A stretch of DNA of 64,000 bases from Rhodospirillales bacterium (GCA_019455065.1 JACFNC010000020.1:228-64227), one strand, 5' to 3'. Positions 34,931-44,359 are shown, numbered from the stretch's first letter. Numbers and translations are program-made. Notes: generated by a model not told the origin, from the letters alone.

Positions 34931-34957
34931 CGGGGTGCGCGCGAAACGCGCACCCCG
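34931..34957 (-). terminator. Strong hairpin after rplI
   Basis: CGGGGTGCGCG and CGCGCACCCCG make an 11-bp perfect stem with a CGAAA loop, 20 bases after the rplI stop. There is no T-run. It probably ends the rpsF-rpsR-DUF2232-rplI transcript. Confidence 0.65.
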
Positions 34958-34976
34958 GAAAGGGCAAGCGGGTAGT

Positions 34977-35507
34977 CTACTCTTCGGTGGCAGCCTCGCC
35001 GGCCTCGGCCGGCTCGGGCGCCTCCTCCGGCTCGGCGGCGGCCGTCGCGCGGGTGGCCTCGTCCTGGGTGCGCGCGATGACGACGTTGACCGTCACCGCG
35101 ACCTCGGGATGCAGCGCCACGCGCACCGGCACCCGACCGAGGGTCTTGATCGGCACGTCCAGATGAACCTGTTGGCGGCTGACCGTGAAGCCGGCCTCCT
35201 TGATGGCGTCGGCGACGTCGCGGCCGGACACCGAGCCGTACAGCGAACCGCCCTCGGCGGCCTGGCGAATCATCACGATCGACAGACCGTCCATCTTGGC
35301 GGCGACCGCCTCGGCCTCCTGGCGGCGCTGCAGGTTTACCGCCTCGAGCTGGGCGCGCTGCTTCTCGAAGATGACGAGGTTGTCCTTGGTCGCGCGCAGC
35401 GCCTTGCGCTGCGGAAGCAGGAAGTTTCGGGCGTAGCCGGGCTTCACCTTCACCACTTCGCCCATTTGACCGAGCTTCTCGATGCGCTCCAACAGAATGA
35501 CGTCCAT
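34977..35507 (-). CDS. 50S ribosomal protein L9
   Basis: 176 residues against the usual ~150. The N-terminal [20 protein letters not shown] and the [13 protein letters not shown] motif are diagnostic. The C-terminal domain is normal until residue about 150, then a 20-residue acidic tail rich in Ala, Glu and Pro follows, common in alphaproteobacterial L9. It is last in the rpsF-rpsR operon and starts 1 base from DUF2232. Confidence 0.96.
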   Translation of the reverse strand: MDVILLERIEKLGQMGEVVKVKPGYARNFLLPQRKALRATKDNLVIFEKQRAQLEAVNLQRRQEAEAVAAKMDGLSIVMIRQAAEGGSLYGSVSGRDVADAIKEAGFTVSRQQVHLDVPIKTLGRVPVRVALHPEVAVTVNVVIARTQDEATRATAAAEPEEAPEPAEAGEAATEE

Positions 35508-36451
35508 TATTCTCCCTCCTGATCGCGGCCGCCGCCGAAACGACGCTGCAACTGGATCAAGTGCCTGACCAATCCAACCCCGGCCGCAACGATCACCGCC
35601 CAGCCGAACAACAATACGAAGGCCCCGTAGAACAGAGCCAGCAAAATCCCGCCATTCGGCCGCTGCCGTATCGCCCCGTGCATCCCGGCAAGCCCCAGGA
35701 ACACGTAAGGCACCAGCAACAGGCCAATGGCGTTGCGGGCGACATAGCCGAGGTCACCCCCGGCGACCACCGCCAGCACCGCGCTCACCCCCAGACCGGC
35801 GGCGCACCAGTCCGGCAATTCCAGCGCCTGGTAGTCGGGCGTCGGGCGGCGGTTGCGCTTGAACCGCACCAGTACCGCCTGGGCCAGCACCGCGTTGGCC
35901 AACGCCATCACCAGCCAGGACCCCGCCACCATCGCCGGCAGCAGCGGCGCCCACATCGCCACCATCGGCTCCCGCGCCTCGGGCGGGACCATGCCCCCGG
36001 CCGTCAACGCGTCGAGCGCCAGGCCCAGGTAGTCCCGGATCCAGCCCTCCAATCCGCCCTCATGCCCGGGCAGGACGAAGGGCGCGGCGACCAGAACCGC
36101 AAGCCCCGCCGCGGTCAGCCAGCCGAGCACCAGGCCCGGCGGGTACCACTCGACGTCGCCCCCGGCCCCGCGGCGCCAGAGCAGCGCCTGACGCGTCACG
36201 ACCAGGGACGGCAGCACCACCGAGGCGGCGAAGATCCCGGCCGGATAGAGGCCAGCCATCGCGACCGTCCCCCCGGCCACCACCGACGCCACCAGCACCC
36301 CCGGCAGCCCCAGGCCGAGGCCCGTCAGCATCAGGGGCATCGGCGCGCCATAGGTCAGCACCAAGCCGGCCGCGCCGCCCGACAGCACGGAGAAGAACAG
36401 GAGCGCGCTCAGCAGTCCGGCCGCCACGGCGAGGGCCAAGTCTCTGGACAT
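35507..36451 (-). CDS. DUF2232 membrane protein
   Basis: 314 residues with about eight hydrophobic segments across the length. A gene of this family is regularly found between rpsR and rplI in alphaproteobacteria. The conserved [14 protein letters not shown] near residue 40 and ending [17 protein letters not shown] fit the family. The function is unknown; the position suggests a role linked to ribosome or envelope synthesis. It overlaps the rplI start region by one base. Confidence 0.85.
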   Translation of the reverse strand: MSRDLALAVAAGLLSALLFFSVLSGGAAGLVLTYGAPMPLMLTGLGLGLPGVLVASVVAGGTVAMAGLYPAGIFAASVVLPSLVVTRQALLWRRGAGGDVEWYPPGLVLGWLTAAGLAVLVAAPFVLPGHEGGLEGWIRDYLGLALDALTAGGMVPPEAREPMVAMWAPLLPAMVAGSWLVMALANAVLAQAVLVRFKRNRRPTPDYQALELPDWCAAGLGVSAVLAVVAGGDLGYVARNAIGLLLVPYVFLGLAGMHGAIRQRPNGGILLALFYGAFVLLFGWAVIVAAGVGLVRHLIQLQRRFGGGRDQEGE

Positions 36452-36467
36452 CCGGTCTTCCCTGGCT

Positions 36468-36492
36468 GTCGCCCGACGACCGGCCGGGCGAC
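36468..36492 (-). terminator. Hairpin between rpsR and DUF2232
   Basis: GTCGCCCG and CGGGCGAC form a perfect 8-bp stem in the 51-bp gap. No T-run follows, so it may reduce expression of the downstream genes or be an mRNA processing site. Confidence 0.35.
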
Positions 36493-36502
36493 GGCTGCTT
36501 GC

Positions 36503-36766
36503 TTACTTCACCACGTAGGGCAGCAGACCCAGGAAACGCGCCCGCTTGATGGCCTGCGCCAGCTCGCGCTGCTTCTTCGCCGACACCGCGGTGATGCGGC
36601 TGGGAACGATCTTGCCCCGCTCGGAGATGAAGCGCTGCAGCAGCTTCACGTCCTTGTAGTCGATCTTCGGCGCGTTGGCGCCGGAGAACGGACAGGTCTT
36701 GCGCCGCCGAAAGAACGGACGGCGGCCCGCTCCGCCACGCGGCGCGCTGGTCACCACCGGCTTCAT
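36503..36766 (-). CDS. 30S ribosomal protein S18
   Basis: 87 residues. [36 protein letters not shown] and [20 protein letters not shown] are all standard for S18. It overlaps rpsF by 4 bases (ATGA). S6 and S18 bind as a pair to 16S rRNA. Confidence 0.97.
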   Translation of the reverse strand: MKPVVTSAPRGGAGRRPFFRRRKTCPFSGANAPKIDYKDVKLLQRFISERGKIVPSRITAVSAKKQRELAQAIKRARFLGLLPYVVK

Positions 36767-37203
36767 TCCTCACCTCCTTCGCTGCGGCGCTCGAAGTCGC
36801 GGCGCGGCGGCCGATCGCCGAAGTCGCGGCGCGGCCGGTCCTCGCGGTCGCCGTCGCGGCGCGGCCGATCGTCGCGCTGGCTGCGGCTTTGCAGGACGGC
36901 GGACGGGCCCTCCTCGAGGGCGTCGACACGGATCGTCAGATAGCGCACCACGTCCTCGTTGATGCTCATCTGGCGCTCCATTTCCTTCACCGCGGCCGAA
37001 GGGGCGTCGATGTTGAAAAGGACGTAGTGGCCCTTGCGATTCTTCTTCATGCGGTAGGCGATGTTGCGGAGGCCCCAATACTCACGCTTGGTAACCTGCC
37101 CGCCGCCCTCGGCGATGACATTGGCCATCGTGTCGCCCAGGGTTTCGACCTGCGGCGCGGCGATGTCCTGGCGTGCGATGAACACGCTTTCGTAAAGTGG
37201 CAT
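36763..37203 (-). CDS. 30S ribosomal protein S6
   Basis: 146 residues from the ATG at 37203 (GAAGGAG upstream); the longer frame upstream is rejected. [15 protein letters not shown] and [18 protein letters not shown] are typical. The last 45 residues are a charged tail of Asp, Arg and Pro repeats ([18 protein letters not shown]), a common alphaproteobacterial extension. It is first in the S6-S18-DUF2232-L9 operon. Confidence 0.96.
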   Translation of the reverse strand: MPLYESVFIARQDIAAPQVETLGDTMANVIAEGGGQVTKREYWGLRNIAYRMKKNRKGHYVLFNIDAPSAAVKEMERQMSINEDVVRYLTIRVDALEEGPSAVLQSRSQRDDRPRRDGDREDRPRRDFGDRPPRRDFERRSEGGEE

Positions 37204-37298
37204 ATGCGCTCCTTCTGGCTTGTCTCTTCCCGGCGGTCCTGCCACGGAGCCGCGGGCATAGCCGGCCCAAAGCCGGCAAGGAGTTTGGAAGCCGCGCA

Positions 37299-37327
37299 AT
37301 ATACACGAAACGCCCCCGGGCGCAAGC
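37299..37327 (-). promoter_or_regulatory. Promoter for rpsF operon (minus strand)
   Basis: Read on the minus strand, CTTGCG/TTGCGC lies 16-17 bases before TATATT (37304-37299). The rpsF ATG is about 95 bases downstream, leaving room for an autoregulatory leader. Its -35 region nearly abuts that of the divergent fabD promoter. Confidence 0.45.
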
Positions 37328-37331
37328 ACGC

Positions 37332-37359
37332 TTGACAGCGCCCGGCGGCTGGCTATTCC
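37332..37359 (+). promoter_or_regulatory. Promoter for fabD (plus strand)
   Basis: TTGACA (37332-37337) is a perfect -35 element and lies 16 bases before TATTCC (37354-37359). The start would fall about 22 bases before the fabD ATG at 37389. Confidence 0.55.
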
Positions 37360-37388
37360 TTGTCGCCTTCGCAGCGTGGGGTATCAAT

Positions 37389-38330
37389 ATGTCGCGTGCA
37401 TTCGTATTTCCCGGCCAGGGGTCGCAGGCCGTCGGAATGGGCCAGGAACTGGCGGGCGCCTTCGCCGCCGCGAGGGACGTGTTCGACGAAGTCGACGAGG
37501 CGCTCAAGCAGTCGCTCTCGCGGCTCATGTTCGAGGGGCCCGAGGGCGACCTCACCCTTACCGAGAACGCCCAGCCGGCCCTCATGGCGGTCAGCCTGGC
37601 GGTGATGCGGGTGCTCGAGAAGGAGGGCGGCCTCGATCTCGGCAAGGCGGCGCGGTTCGTGGCCGGCCACTCGCTCGGCGAGTATTCGGCGCTGGCCGCC
37701 GCCGGCACGTTCAGCCTGGCCGACACGGCGCGCCTGCTGAAGACCCGCGGCCGCGCCATGCAAAAGGCGGTTCCGGTCGGCGCCGGCGCGATGGCGGCGC
37801 TGCTCGGCCTCGACCTCGACGCGGCCCGCGAGGTCGCAGCCGCCGCCGCGCAGGGCGAGGTTTGCGCCGCCGCCAACGACAACGCCCCGGGCCAGGTGGT
37901 GGTCAGCGGGCACAAGGCGGCGGTCGAGCGGGCCGTCGCCCTGGCCGCCGAGCGCGGCGCCCGCCGCAGCGTGCTGCTGCCGGTAAGCGCGCCCTTCCAC
38001 TGCCCGCTGATGGCGCCGGCGGCGGACGTAATGGCCGAGGCCCTGGAGGCGGTGGCGATGGCGCCGCCGCGTCTGCCCCTGGTGGCCAACGTCACCGCCG
38101 CCCCGGTCACCGACCCTGACGAGATTCGCCGCCTCCTCGTCGCCCAGGTGACTGGCACCGTGCGATGGCGCGAAAGCGTGCTCTACATGAAGGAGCAAGG
38201 GGTGGGGACCCTCGTCGAAGCCGGCGCCGGCAAGGTGCTTGGCGGCCTTGCGCGGCGCATCGACCGCGAGGTCGAGGGTGTGTCCCTGCAGACGCCCGCC
38301 GACATCGAAGCCTTCCTCAAGACTCTATAG
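37389..38330 (+). CDS. Malonyl-CoA:ACP transacylase
   Basis: 313 residues from the ATG at 37389. FVFPGQGSQAVGMG at residues 5-18, GHSLGEYS with nucleophile S95 and SAPFHCPLM near residue 200 define FabD. It loads malonate onto ACP for fatty acid elongation. It opens the fabD-fabG-acpP-fabF set, all in the same direction. Confidence 0.96.
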   Translation: MSRAFVFPGQGSQAVGMGQELAGAFAAARDVFDEVDEALKQSLSRLMFEGPEGDLTLTENAQPALMAVSLAVMRVLEKEGGLDLGKAARFVAGHSLGEYSALAAAGTFSLADTARLLKTRGRAMQKAVPVGAGAMAALLGLDLDAAREVAAAAAQGEVCAAANDNAPGQVVVSGHKAAVERAVALAAERGARRSVLLPVSAPFHCPLMAPAADVMAEALEAVAMAPPRLPLVANVTAAPVTDPDEIRRLLVAQVTGTVRWRESVLYMKEQGVGTLVEAGAGKVLGGLARRIDREVEGVSLQTPADIEAFLKTL

Positions 38331-38345
38331 AGCAGGAGCAGCCGC

Positions 38346-39083
38346 ATGTTCCACCTCTCCGGAAAGACCGCCCTCGTCACCGGTGCCTCCGGCGGCATCG
38401 GCAGTGCGATCGCCCGCTGCCTGCATGGCGCCGGCGCCACCGTCACCCTGTCCGGCACGCGCCGTGATGCACTCGACGGCCTGGCCCGCGAACTCGGCGA
38501 TCGCGCGCATGTGGTCACCTGCAATCTCGGCGACGCCGCCTCGGTGGAGGCGCTGGCCAAGGATGCGGAAGGCGCGATGGGCGGCCTCGACATCCTGGTC
38601 AACAATGCCGGATTGACCCGCGACACCCTGGCCATGCGGATGAAGGACGAGGATTGGCAGGCCGTTCTCGACGTCAACCTCACGGCCGCCTTCCGCCTGT
38701 CGCGGGCGGCGCTCAGGGGGATGATGAAAAAGCGGTGGGGCCGCATCGTCAACATCACGTCGATCGTCGGCGTGACCGGCAATCCGGGCCAGACCAACTA
38801 TGCTGCCTCGAAGGCCGGCATGATCGGCATGAGCAAGTCGTTGGCCGCCGAGGTGGCGTCGCGCGGCATCACCGTCAACTGCGTCGCCCCGGGCTTCATC
38901 ACCTCGGCGATGACCGACGTCCTGAACGACGACCAGAAGGAGCGTCTGCTAGGCAACATTCCCGTCGGACGCATGGGAACCCCCGAGGAGGTGGCCGCGG
39001 CCGTGCTTTTCCTGGCCAGCGCCGAAGCCGCCTACGTGACCGGGCAGACCTTGCATGTGAATGGCGGAATGGCGATGATTTAA
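38346..39083 (+). CDS. 3-oxoacyl-ACP reductase
   Basis: 245 residues. TGASGGIG (12-19), NNAG (86-89) and the catalytic S139, Y152 and K156 in NITSIVGV and NYAASKAG are all in place, as is the usual C-terminus YVTGQTLHVNGGMAMI. It reduces 3-oxoacyl-ACP with NADPH. It lies 15 bases after fabD. Confidence 0.96.
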   Translation: MFHLSGKTALVTGASGGIGSAIARCLHGAGATVTLSGTRRDALDGLARELGDRAHVVTCNLGDAASVEALAKDAEGAMGGLDILVNNAGLTRDTLAMRMKDEDWQAVLDVNLTAAFRLSRAALRGMMKKRWGRIVNITSIVGVTGNPGQTNYAASKAGMIGMSKSLAAEVASRGITVNCVAPGFITSAMTDVLNDDQKERLLGNIPVGRMGTPEEVAAAVLFLASAEAAYVTGQTLHVNGGMAMI

Positions 39084-39238
39084 GGCCAAGTTCGGGCGCT
39101 TCGCGGCGGCCTCTGGTGCTGGTAAAGCCCCGAAAAGTGTGATACGAAACCGCACCTTTTTTGCCGGATGGGGGACCGGTTTCTCCATCGCCGTGATCCG
39201 AAGTTTCCGAACGGTTTGATCTTCCAAGGGGTTAGAGA

Positions 39239-39475
39239 ATGAGTGACGTTGCCGAGCGGGTTAAGAAAATCGTGATCGAGCACCTTGGCGTCGAGGAATC
39301 GAAGGTGACCGAGAACGCGAGCTTCATCGACGACCTGGGCGCCGACAGCCTCGACACCGTCGAACTGGTCATGGCGTTCGAGGAGGAGTTCGGCTGCGAG
39401 ATTCCCGATGACGCGGCCGAGAAGATCCTGACCGTCAAGGACGCCATCGACTTCATCCAGTCGCGGGCTTCCTGA
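39239..39475 (+). CDS. Acyl carrier protein
   Basis: 78 residues. The phosphopantetheine site is S37 in [11 protein letters not shown]. The protein is very acidic, as expected. The 155-bp gap before it, richer in AT than the genes, probably holds a separate strong promoter since ACP is needed in excess. fabF follows after 52 bases. Confidence 0.97.
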   Translation: MSDVAERVKKIVIEHLGVEESKVTENASFIDDLGADSLDTVELVMAFEEEFGCEIPDDAAEKILTVKDAIDFIQSRAS

Positions 39476-39527
39476 ACCGTCGGTGACGCCGACCTTTTCT
39501 GTTGTTGGTAACTGGCCGGACTGAGCG

Positions 39528-40790
39528 ATGAGACGTGTTGTCGTCACCGGAATAGGCTTGGTGACGCCGCTGGGCGTTGGCAAGAAGGCGAACTGGAAGC
39601 GTTTGACGGCCGGCGAGTCGGGTCTCCGCCCAATCGAGGGGTTCGACGTCGCCGATCTTCCGGCGCGGATCGCCGGTCAGGTGCCGAAAGGCACCGAGCA
39701 GCCGCATTTCTTCAACGTCGATGCCTTCGTCCCGGTGAAGGACCGGCGCCGGATGGACGAGTTCATCGTGTTCGCCCTGGCGGCGGCGACCGAGGCTGTC
39801 GAGGATTCGGGCTGGCAGCCGACAGACGAAGAGGCGCTGGAACGCACCGGCGTGATGATCGGTTCCGGCATCGGCGGCCTGCCGTCGATCTCGGCTGGGG
39901 CGGTCACCCTGCACGAAGGCGGGCCGCGCAAGATCAGCCCGTTCTTCATTCCCGCCAGCCTGATCAACCTGGCCTCCGGGCATGTCTCGATCAAATACGG
40001 CTTCAAGGGGCCGAACCACTCGGTCGTAACGGCCTGCTCGACCGGGGCGCATGCCATCGGCGACGCCTCGCGCCTGATCATGTTCGGCGACGCCGACGTG
40101 ATGGTGGCGGGCGGTGCCGAGGCCGCCATCTGTCGCCTGGGCCTCGCCGGCTTCGCGGCGGCGCGCGCCCTGTCGACCGGCTTCAACGACACGCCGACCA
40201 AAGCTTCGCGGCCGTGGGACAAGGACCGCGACGGCTTCGTCATGGGCGAGGGCGCGGGCGTCGTCATCCTCGAGGAACTGGAGCATGCGCGGAAGCGCGG
40301 CGCCAAGATCTACGCGGAAGTCATCGGGTACGGCATGTCGGGCGACGCCTATCACATCACCGCCCCGTCCGAGGACGGCAACGGCGGCTTCCGCTCGATG
40401 CGCAACGCGCTTAGGCGGGCCGGCCTGAATCCCGAGGACGTCGACTACGTGAACGCGCACGGAACCTCGACGCCCCTCGGCGACGAGATCGAACTGGGCG
40501 CCGTGAAGCGCCTGTTCGGCGACCACGCCTACAAGCTCAGCATGTCGTCCACCAAGTCGGCGATCGGCCACCTGCTGGGCGCGGCGGGCAGCGTCGAGGC
40601 GATCTACTCGATCATGGCCATTCAGACCGGCGTCGTTCCGCCCACCCTGAACCTCGACAACCCCTCGGAGGGTTGCGACATCGACCTGGTTCCGAAGACC
40701 GCCAAGGAACGCAAGGTTCGCGTCGCCCTGTCGAATTCCTTCGGTTTCGGCGGCACCAACGCCTCGCTGATCTTCGCCGCCGCCCCCTGA
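39528..40790 (+). CDS. 3-oxoacyl-ACP synthase II
   Basis: 420 residues of the condensing enzyme fold. The nucleophile is C170 in VTACSTGAHAIGD, and the His pair lies in NAHGTSTPLGD and STKSAIGHLLGAAGS. FSNSFGFGGTNASL-type LSNSFGFGGTNASL closes the protein. It elongates acyl-ACP, including the C16 to C18 step. Confidence 0.97.
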   Translation: MRRVVVTGIGLVTPLGVGKKANWKRLTAGESGLRPIEGFDVADLPARIAGQVPKGTEQPHFFNVDAFVPVKDRRRMDEFIVFALAAATEAVEDSGWQPTDEEALERTGVMIGSGIGGLPSISAGAVTLHEGGPRKISPFFIPASLINLASGHVSIKYGFKGPNHSVVTACSTGAHAIGDASRLIMFGDADVMVAGGAEAAICRLGLAGFAAARALSTGFNDTPTKASRPWDKDRDGFVMGEGAGVVILEELEHARKRGAKIYAEVIGYGMSGDAYHITAPSEDGNGGFRSMRNALRRAGLNPEDVDYVNAHGTSTPLGDEIELGAVKRLFGDHAYKLSMSSTKSAIGHLLGAAGSVEAIYSIMAIQTGVVPPTLNLDNPSEGCDIDLVPKTAKERKVRVALSNSFGFGGTNASLIFAAAP

Positions 40791-40797
40791 ATGCGGG

Positions 40798-40827
40798 CGC
40801 CGGCGGGGCCGGGGGCCGTCGCCGGCG
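40798..40827 (+). terminator. Weak hairpin after fabF
   Basis: CGCCGGCG occurs twice (40798-40805 and 40820-40827) and is self-complementary, so the copies can pair around a 14-base loop. There is no T-run, so this is only a candidate. Confidence 0.3.
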
Positions 40828-40857
40828 GTTGACCGCAAGCGGACGAGAGCGGAAACG

Positions 40858-41868
40858 GTGGTTGCCGAACGTCAGACCCGAACATGCCGGTTTTGCAGGA
40901 TCGCCGCCCTCGCGGTCGCGGCCGTCATGCTGTTCGCCGCCGGCCTCGCCGCGGTCGGCTGGCATGTCCACACCCGTCCCGGGCCTCTTACCGAGGCCGT
41001 GACCGTGATCGTGCCGCGCGGCAGCGGCCTGGCCTCCATCGGCCGCCGGTTGGAGGCGGCGGGTGTCGTTGCCGATGCGCGGCTTTTCTCGATTGCTGCG
41101 CGTCTGACGGCGGACGGCCCGTTGCAGGCCGGCGAGTACGAGTTCCCGGCCCGGATCAGCGGGACGGAGGTTTTGGCGCTGCTGCGCTCGGGAAAAACCG
41201 TCGCGCGTCGGCTGACCGTTGCCGAAGGGCTGACCGTGTCCCAAGTGCTGGCGCTGGTGCGCGATGCGGACGGGCTGAGCGGCGAGGTGACCGAAACGCC
41301 CGCCGAGGGCAGCCTGCTTCCTGAAACCTACCATTATTCCTACGGCGACAGCCGCGACGCCATCCTCGGGCGCATGCGCGACTCGATGGAGCGGGCCTTG
41401 GAGGCGGCGTGGCCGCAACGGGCTCCCGACCTCCCCCTTGCCAGCCCTGACGAGGCGGTCACGCTGGCCTCGATCGTCGAGCGTGAGACGGGCCTGCCGG
41501 CCGAGAGGCCGCGGGTCGCAGCGGTGTTCATCAACCGGCTGCGGCGCGGCATGAAAATCCAGTCGGACCCCACCGTCATCTATGCGGTGTCGGAGGGGAC
41601 GGGGGTGCTGGAGCGTCCGTTGAGCCGCGCCGATCTGGTCACCGCATCCCCTTACAATACCTACGTCCATACCGGGCTGCCGCCGGGTCCCATCGCCAAT
41701 CCCGGGCTGGCGTCGATCGGCGCCGTGCTCAACCCCCTCGATACCGACGAACTCTATTTCGTGGCGGACGGCAATGGCGGGCATGTGTTCGCGAAAACTC
41801 TGGCGGAGCACAATCGCAACGTGGCGCGTTGGCGGCGGCTCGAGCGGGAGGCCAGGGAAAAGGACTAG
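40858..41868 (+). CDS. Endolytic murein transglycosylase MltG
   Basis: 336 residues from a GTG at 40858. A transmembrane anchor lies at residues about 14-34 (AALAVAAVMLFAAGLAAVGW). The YceG domain has LASIVERETGLPAERPRVA, with the catalytic Glu of IVERETG, and VFINRLRRGMKIQSDPTVIY. The conserved ending LYFVADGNGGHVFAKTLAEH is present. MltG cuts nascent glycan strands to set their length. It usually follows fabF in alphaproteobacteria. Confidence 0.94.
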   Translation: MVAERQTRTCRFCRIAALAVAAVMLFAAGLAAVGWHVHTRPGPLTEAVTVIVPRGSGLASIGRRLEAAGVVADARLFSIAARLTADGPLQAGEYEFPARISGTEVLALLRSGKTVARRLTVAEGLTVSQVLALVRDADGLSGEVTETPAEGSLLPETYHYSYGDSRDAILGRMRDSMERALEAAWPQRAPDLPLASPDEAVTLASIVERETGLPAERPRVAAVFINRLRRGMKIQSDPTVIYAVSEGTGVLERPLSRADLVTASPYNTYVHTGLPPGPIANPGLASIGAVLNPLDTDELYFVADGNGGHVFAKTLAEHNRNVARWRRLEREAREKD

Positions 41869-41925
41869 CGCCGGGCAACGGCGGGTTGCATATTCCGGCT
41901 GGACGTGGGCTGGGGGCTCTTTTCC

Positions 41926-42303
41926 ATGGGACGGCTTGAAGATCTTTTCCGGCGGGCCAGCGGCAAGGAGCGGCGCCAGCGGCCGCGACGCCCCTGTGCG
42001 CTGAAGGCCGTGCTGACCGGCCAGGACGGCCGCGTCACGATCGGTGGGGTGGTGCGGGACGTCAGCGAGCACGGCTTCGGTTTCGTGCCCGGCCAGCCCG
42101 TCCTGGCATTCGGGGAACGCCGCTTCACCCTTGCCGTGCGCGGCTCCGTATTCGCCTGCGCGCTGGTCAAGAGGAGCGGCGGGAAGCTGCACTTCACTTT
42201 CGTTCCCCGACTCGACCGCTCGCAACTCGACGCCCTGTCGGGGACAGCCGCGCCGGCGGTCAGGCCCGGGACGCGAGGGCGGCTTACCCGCCCTTCTGAA
42301 TGA
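41926..42303 (+). CDS. PilZ domain protein
   Basis: 125 residues from the ATG at 41926 (GGGGG upstream at 41912-41916). The c-di-GMP binding motifs are R17xxxR21 in RRQRPRR and D45xSxxG50 in RDVSEHG, with a beta-rich rest. It is a single-domain c-di-GMP effector with no output domain, so it probably acts through a partner. It converges with and overlaps the methyltransferase gene by 20 bases. The two EAL proteins at 59229 and 60802 could lower its ligand. Confidence 0.78.
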   Translation: MGRLEDLFRRASGKERRQRPRRPCALKAVLTGQDGRVTIGGVVRDVSEHGFGFVPGQPVLAFGERRFTLAVRGSVFACALVKRSGGKLHFTFVPRLDRSQLDALSGTAAPAVRPGTRGRLTRPSE

Positions 42304-43174
42304 TCAGGCCCAGCGACGTGATCACGTGGCCGCAGACCAGGGCGGTGATGCTGAGTTCGTAGGTGAACGGCGCCCTGTCCACATGCAGGTCGGCCGGCGA
42401 GTCGCCGCGCGTGAAGTTGAGGACGATCTGATGGCCTTGGGCGATCAGGGTCGCGGCCAGTTCCTCGATGTCCCGCCGACGATAGAACGCCAATTCCGGG
42501 CTCTCGAACGTCAAATCGTTCGAACAAAGGTTGAATTCGGTCGTGTGCACGGCGATGCCGCCTGGGCGCAGGCAGTCCATCGCCCGCAGCACGAAATCCA
42601 TCCCGTTGCGCAGCCCGCCGATGTGTTCCAGCGACCCGCAGGACCACAGGCAGTCGTACTCCGTCAGGTCGGGCGGGATGGCGTTCATGTCCACGGGACG
42701 AAAGGAAACCCGCTCGGAGAAGACCTTCTCGTGACAGAGCTCGGGATGGAACAGGTCGGCCAGGGAACGTGTTTCCCAACCCTGCCCATCGCCTTCGGGC
42801 TCCTGGTAATCGGTCGCCAGCACGGTGCAGCCGCGCGCCGCGAGCAGCGCCGGTATCCGCTCCTTGCCCGTTCCGAACCCAAGCGCGCGCACGCCTTCAC
42901 CCATGCCGACGTAGCAATCGATGGCGTTGAGTATGTAAAGGTATTCCCAAAGCTTGCGATTAAGGCCCCCGGCCCAGCGGAACGCGGCGCGCCACTGCTC
43001 GAAGCGCGCGGACAGGATCTGGGCGGCGGAGGGCAGCTGGCTGTCGGGGCGCTCGAAGTCCGGGGGATGCCCGACGATGATCGGCCGGCCCCGCTGGGCC
43101 AAGAGGGGCGGCGTCCGGCGGCCGGCGTCCGGTGGCGGGATCGCGCGTCTCCAGTAATTCCTGATCACGGGCAA
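42284..43174 (-). CDS. SAM-dependent methyltransferase, class I
   Basis: 296 residues. ALGFGTGKERIPALLAARGC near residue 95 is the SAM-binding loop, followed by VLATDYQEP, then DCLWSCGSLEHIGGLRNGM and RPGGIAVHTTEFNLCSN. The pattern is that of small-molecule or sugar-linked methyltransferases, but the substrate is not evident. It is a single gene on the minus strand converging with the PilZ gene. Confidence 0.75.
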   Translation of the reverse strand: MPVIRNYWRRAIPPPDAGRRTPPLLAQRGRPIIVGHPPDFERPDSQLPSAAQILSARFEQWRAAFRWAGGLNRKLWEYLYILNAIDCYVGMGEGVRALGFGTGKERIPALLAARGCTVLATDYQEPEGDGQGWETRSLADLFHPELCHEKVFSERVSFRPVDMNAIPPDLTEYDCLWSCGSLEHIGGLRNGMDFVLRAMDCLRPGGIAVHTTEFNLCSNDLTFESPELAFYRRRDIEELAATLIAQGHQIVLNFTRGDSPADLHVDRAPFTYELSITALVCGHVITSLGLIIQKGG

Positions 43175-43250
43175 CGCTCGCGTGGCTGGTCGGGCACCGT
43201 CCTGTGTAGCGCAACCCTCGGTCTGAATCTGTAGGGCTTAGAGGTGACGA

Positions 43251-44009
43251 TCAGCGCTTTTCGGGAAGGGCCCGCACCAGCCGATCGGTCAGGTTGACCG
43301 GCAGGGCACCCAGAAGCCATGCCGCGGCGTATAGCCGACGGGGAAAGGCGATCCGGGAGCGATCGGCTTCCAGCCCCCGGCGAATGATCGCCGCGGCGCG
43401 GTCCGCGTCCATCAGCAGCGGCATGGCGAACCGGTTTGCGGCGGTGATGCGGCTTTCCACGAATCCGGGACAGACGACGGAAACCTCGATTCCCTCGCCG
43501 GCCAGCCATCCGCGCAGCCCTTCACCCCAGGCCTTCACGGCGGCCTTGCTGGCGCTGTAGGCGGCAGCTCCGGGCAGGCCGCGAAAGGCGGCCAGCGAAC
43601 TCATGATGCCGATCTGGCCCCGCCGCCGCTCGCGCATGCCCTCGATGGCCGGCAACACGGTGTTCAGCACGCCGTCGACGTTCGTCGCGAAGATTTCGCG
43701 CGTGCGCGCCGCGGCGTCTCCGCCGCCGGTACCGCCGGAGATGCCGGCGTTGGCGATCACCAGGTCGAGCGGTCGGCGGGCGTCGGCCTCGCGCACCCAA
43801 GCCGTCATCACCGTGGCGTCCCGCACGTCGATGGTCGAGGCGTGGACCTCGGCGCCCGATTCCCGGCAGGCATCGGCGGTCGCCTCCAGACGTGCCCGGT
43901 CGCGTCCGCCAAGGACGAGCGTGGTTCCCGGCGCCGCGTAACAACGGGCCAAGGCGGCGCCGATACCACTGGACGCGCCGGTTATGAGCAGTACGCGTAC
44001 GTCTTTCAT
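43251..44009 (-). CDS. Short-chain dehydrogenase/reductase
   Basis: 252 residues from the ATG at 44009. TGASSGIGAALARCYA near residue 11, IANAGISGGTGGG, the Ser of IMSSLAAFRG and the Y/K of AAYSASKAAVKAWG are in place. It is an uncharacterised SDR in the DltE-like group, with a C-terminal membrane-like helix (RLYAAAWLLGALPVNL). Its start overlaps the hepT stop (ATGA), so it is translated with the toxin-antitoxin pair. Confidence 0.8.
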   Translation of the reverse strand: MKDVRVLLITGASSGIGAALARCYAAPGTTLVLGGRDRARLEATADACRESGAEVHASTIDVRDATVMTAWVREADARRPLDLVIANAGISGGTGGGDAAARTREIFATNVDGVLNTVLPAIEGMRERRRGQIGIMSSLAAFRGLPGAAAYSASKAAVKAWGEGLRGWLAGEGIEVSVVCPGFVESRITAANRFAMPLLMDADRAAAIIRRGLEADRSRIAFPRRLYAAAWLLGALPVNLTDRLVRALPEKR

Positions 44010-44359
44010 TCGGCGTCGGCCGGCTCGCGGAGCATGGCTTGCAGCGGGCCGGCCAGCGGCGGCAGGTCGTTCTCGACTGTGCGCCACACGATCTCGGCGT
44101 CGACGGCATGGTATTCATGCACCAGAACGTTGCGCATGTCGGCCATCCGGCTCCACGGTATCTCGGGATGTCGCTGCGTCACGTGCGAGGGGAGCTGGCG
44201 GGCCGCCTCGCCCACGATCTCGAGGTTCCTGACCACCGCGTCGATGGTCCGATCGTCGGCCACGAACGCTTCCTGCGACATGTTCTCGGTGTAGTGGCGT
44301 ATGCGGTGCAGCGCCTCCAGGATGTCCTCGATGCGCACGCGCCAATCCTTAAAAGACAA
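44006..44359 (-). CDS. HepT-type toxin (HEPN ribonuclease)
   Basis: 117 residues. The HEPN catalytic motif RX4HXY is R76, H81 and Y83 in MRNVLVHEYH. The rest is helical and matches HepT/DUF86. HepT cuts RNA or is silenced by AMPylation from its MntA partner, encoded just upstream with an 11-base overlap. It is translated into the SDR by ATGA coupling. Confidence 0.88.
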   Translation of the reverse strand: MSFKDWRVRIEDILEALHRIRHYTENMSQEAFVADDRTIDAVVRNLEIVGEAARQLPSHVTQRHPEIPWSRMADMRNVLVHEYHAVDAEIVWRTVENDLPPLAGPLQAMLREPADAE

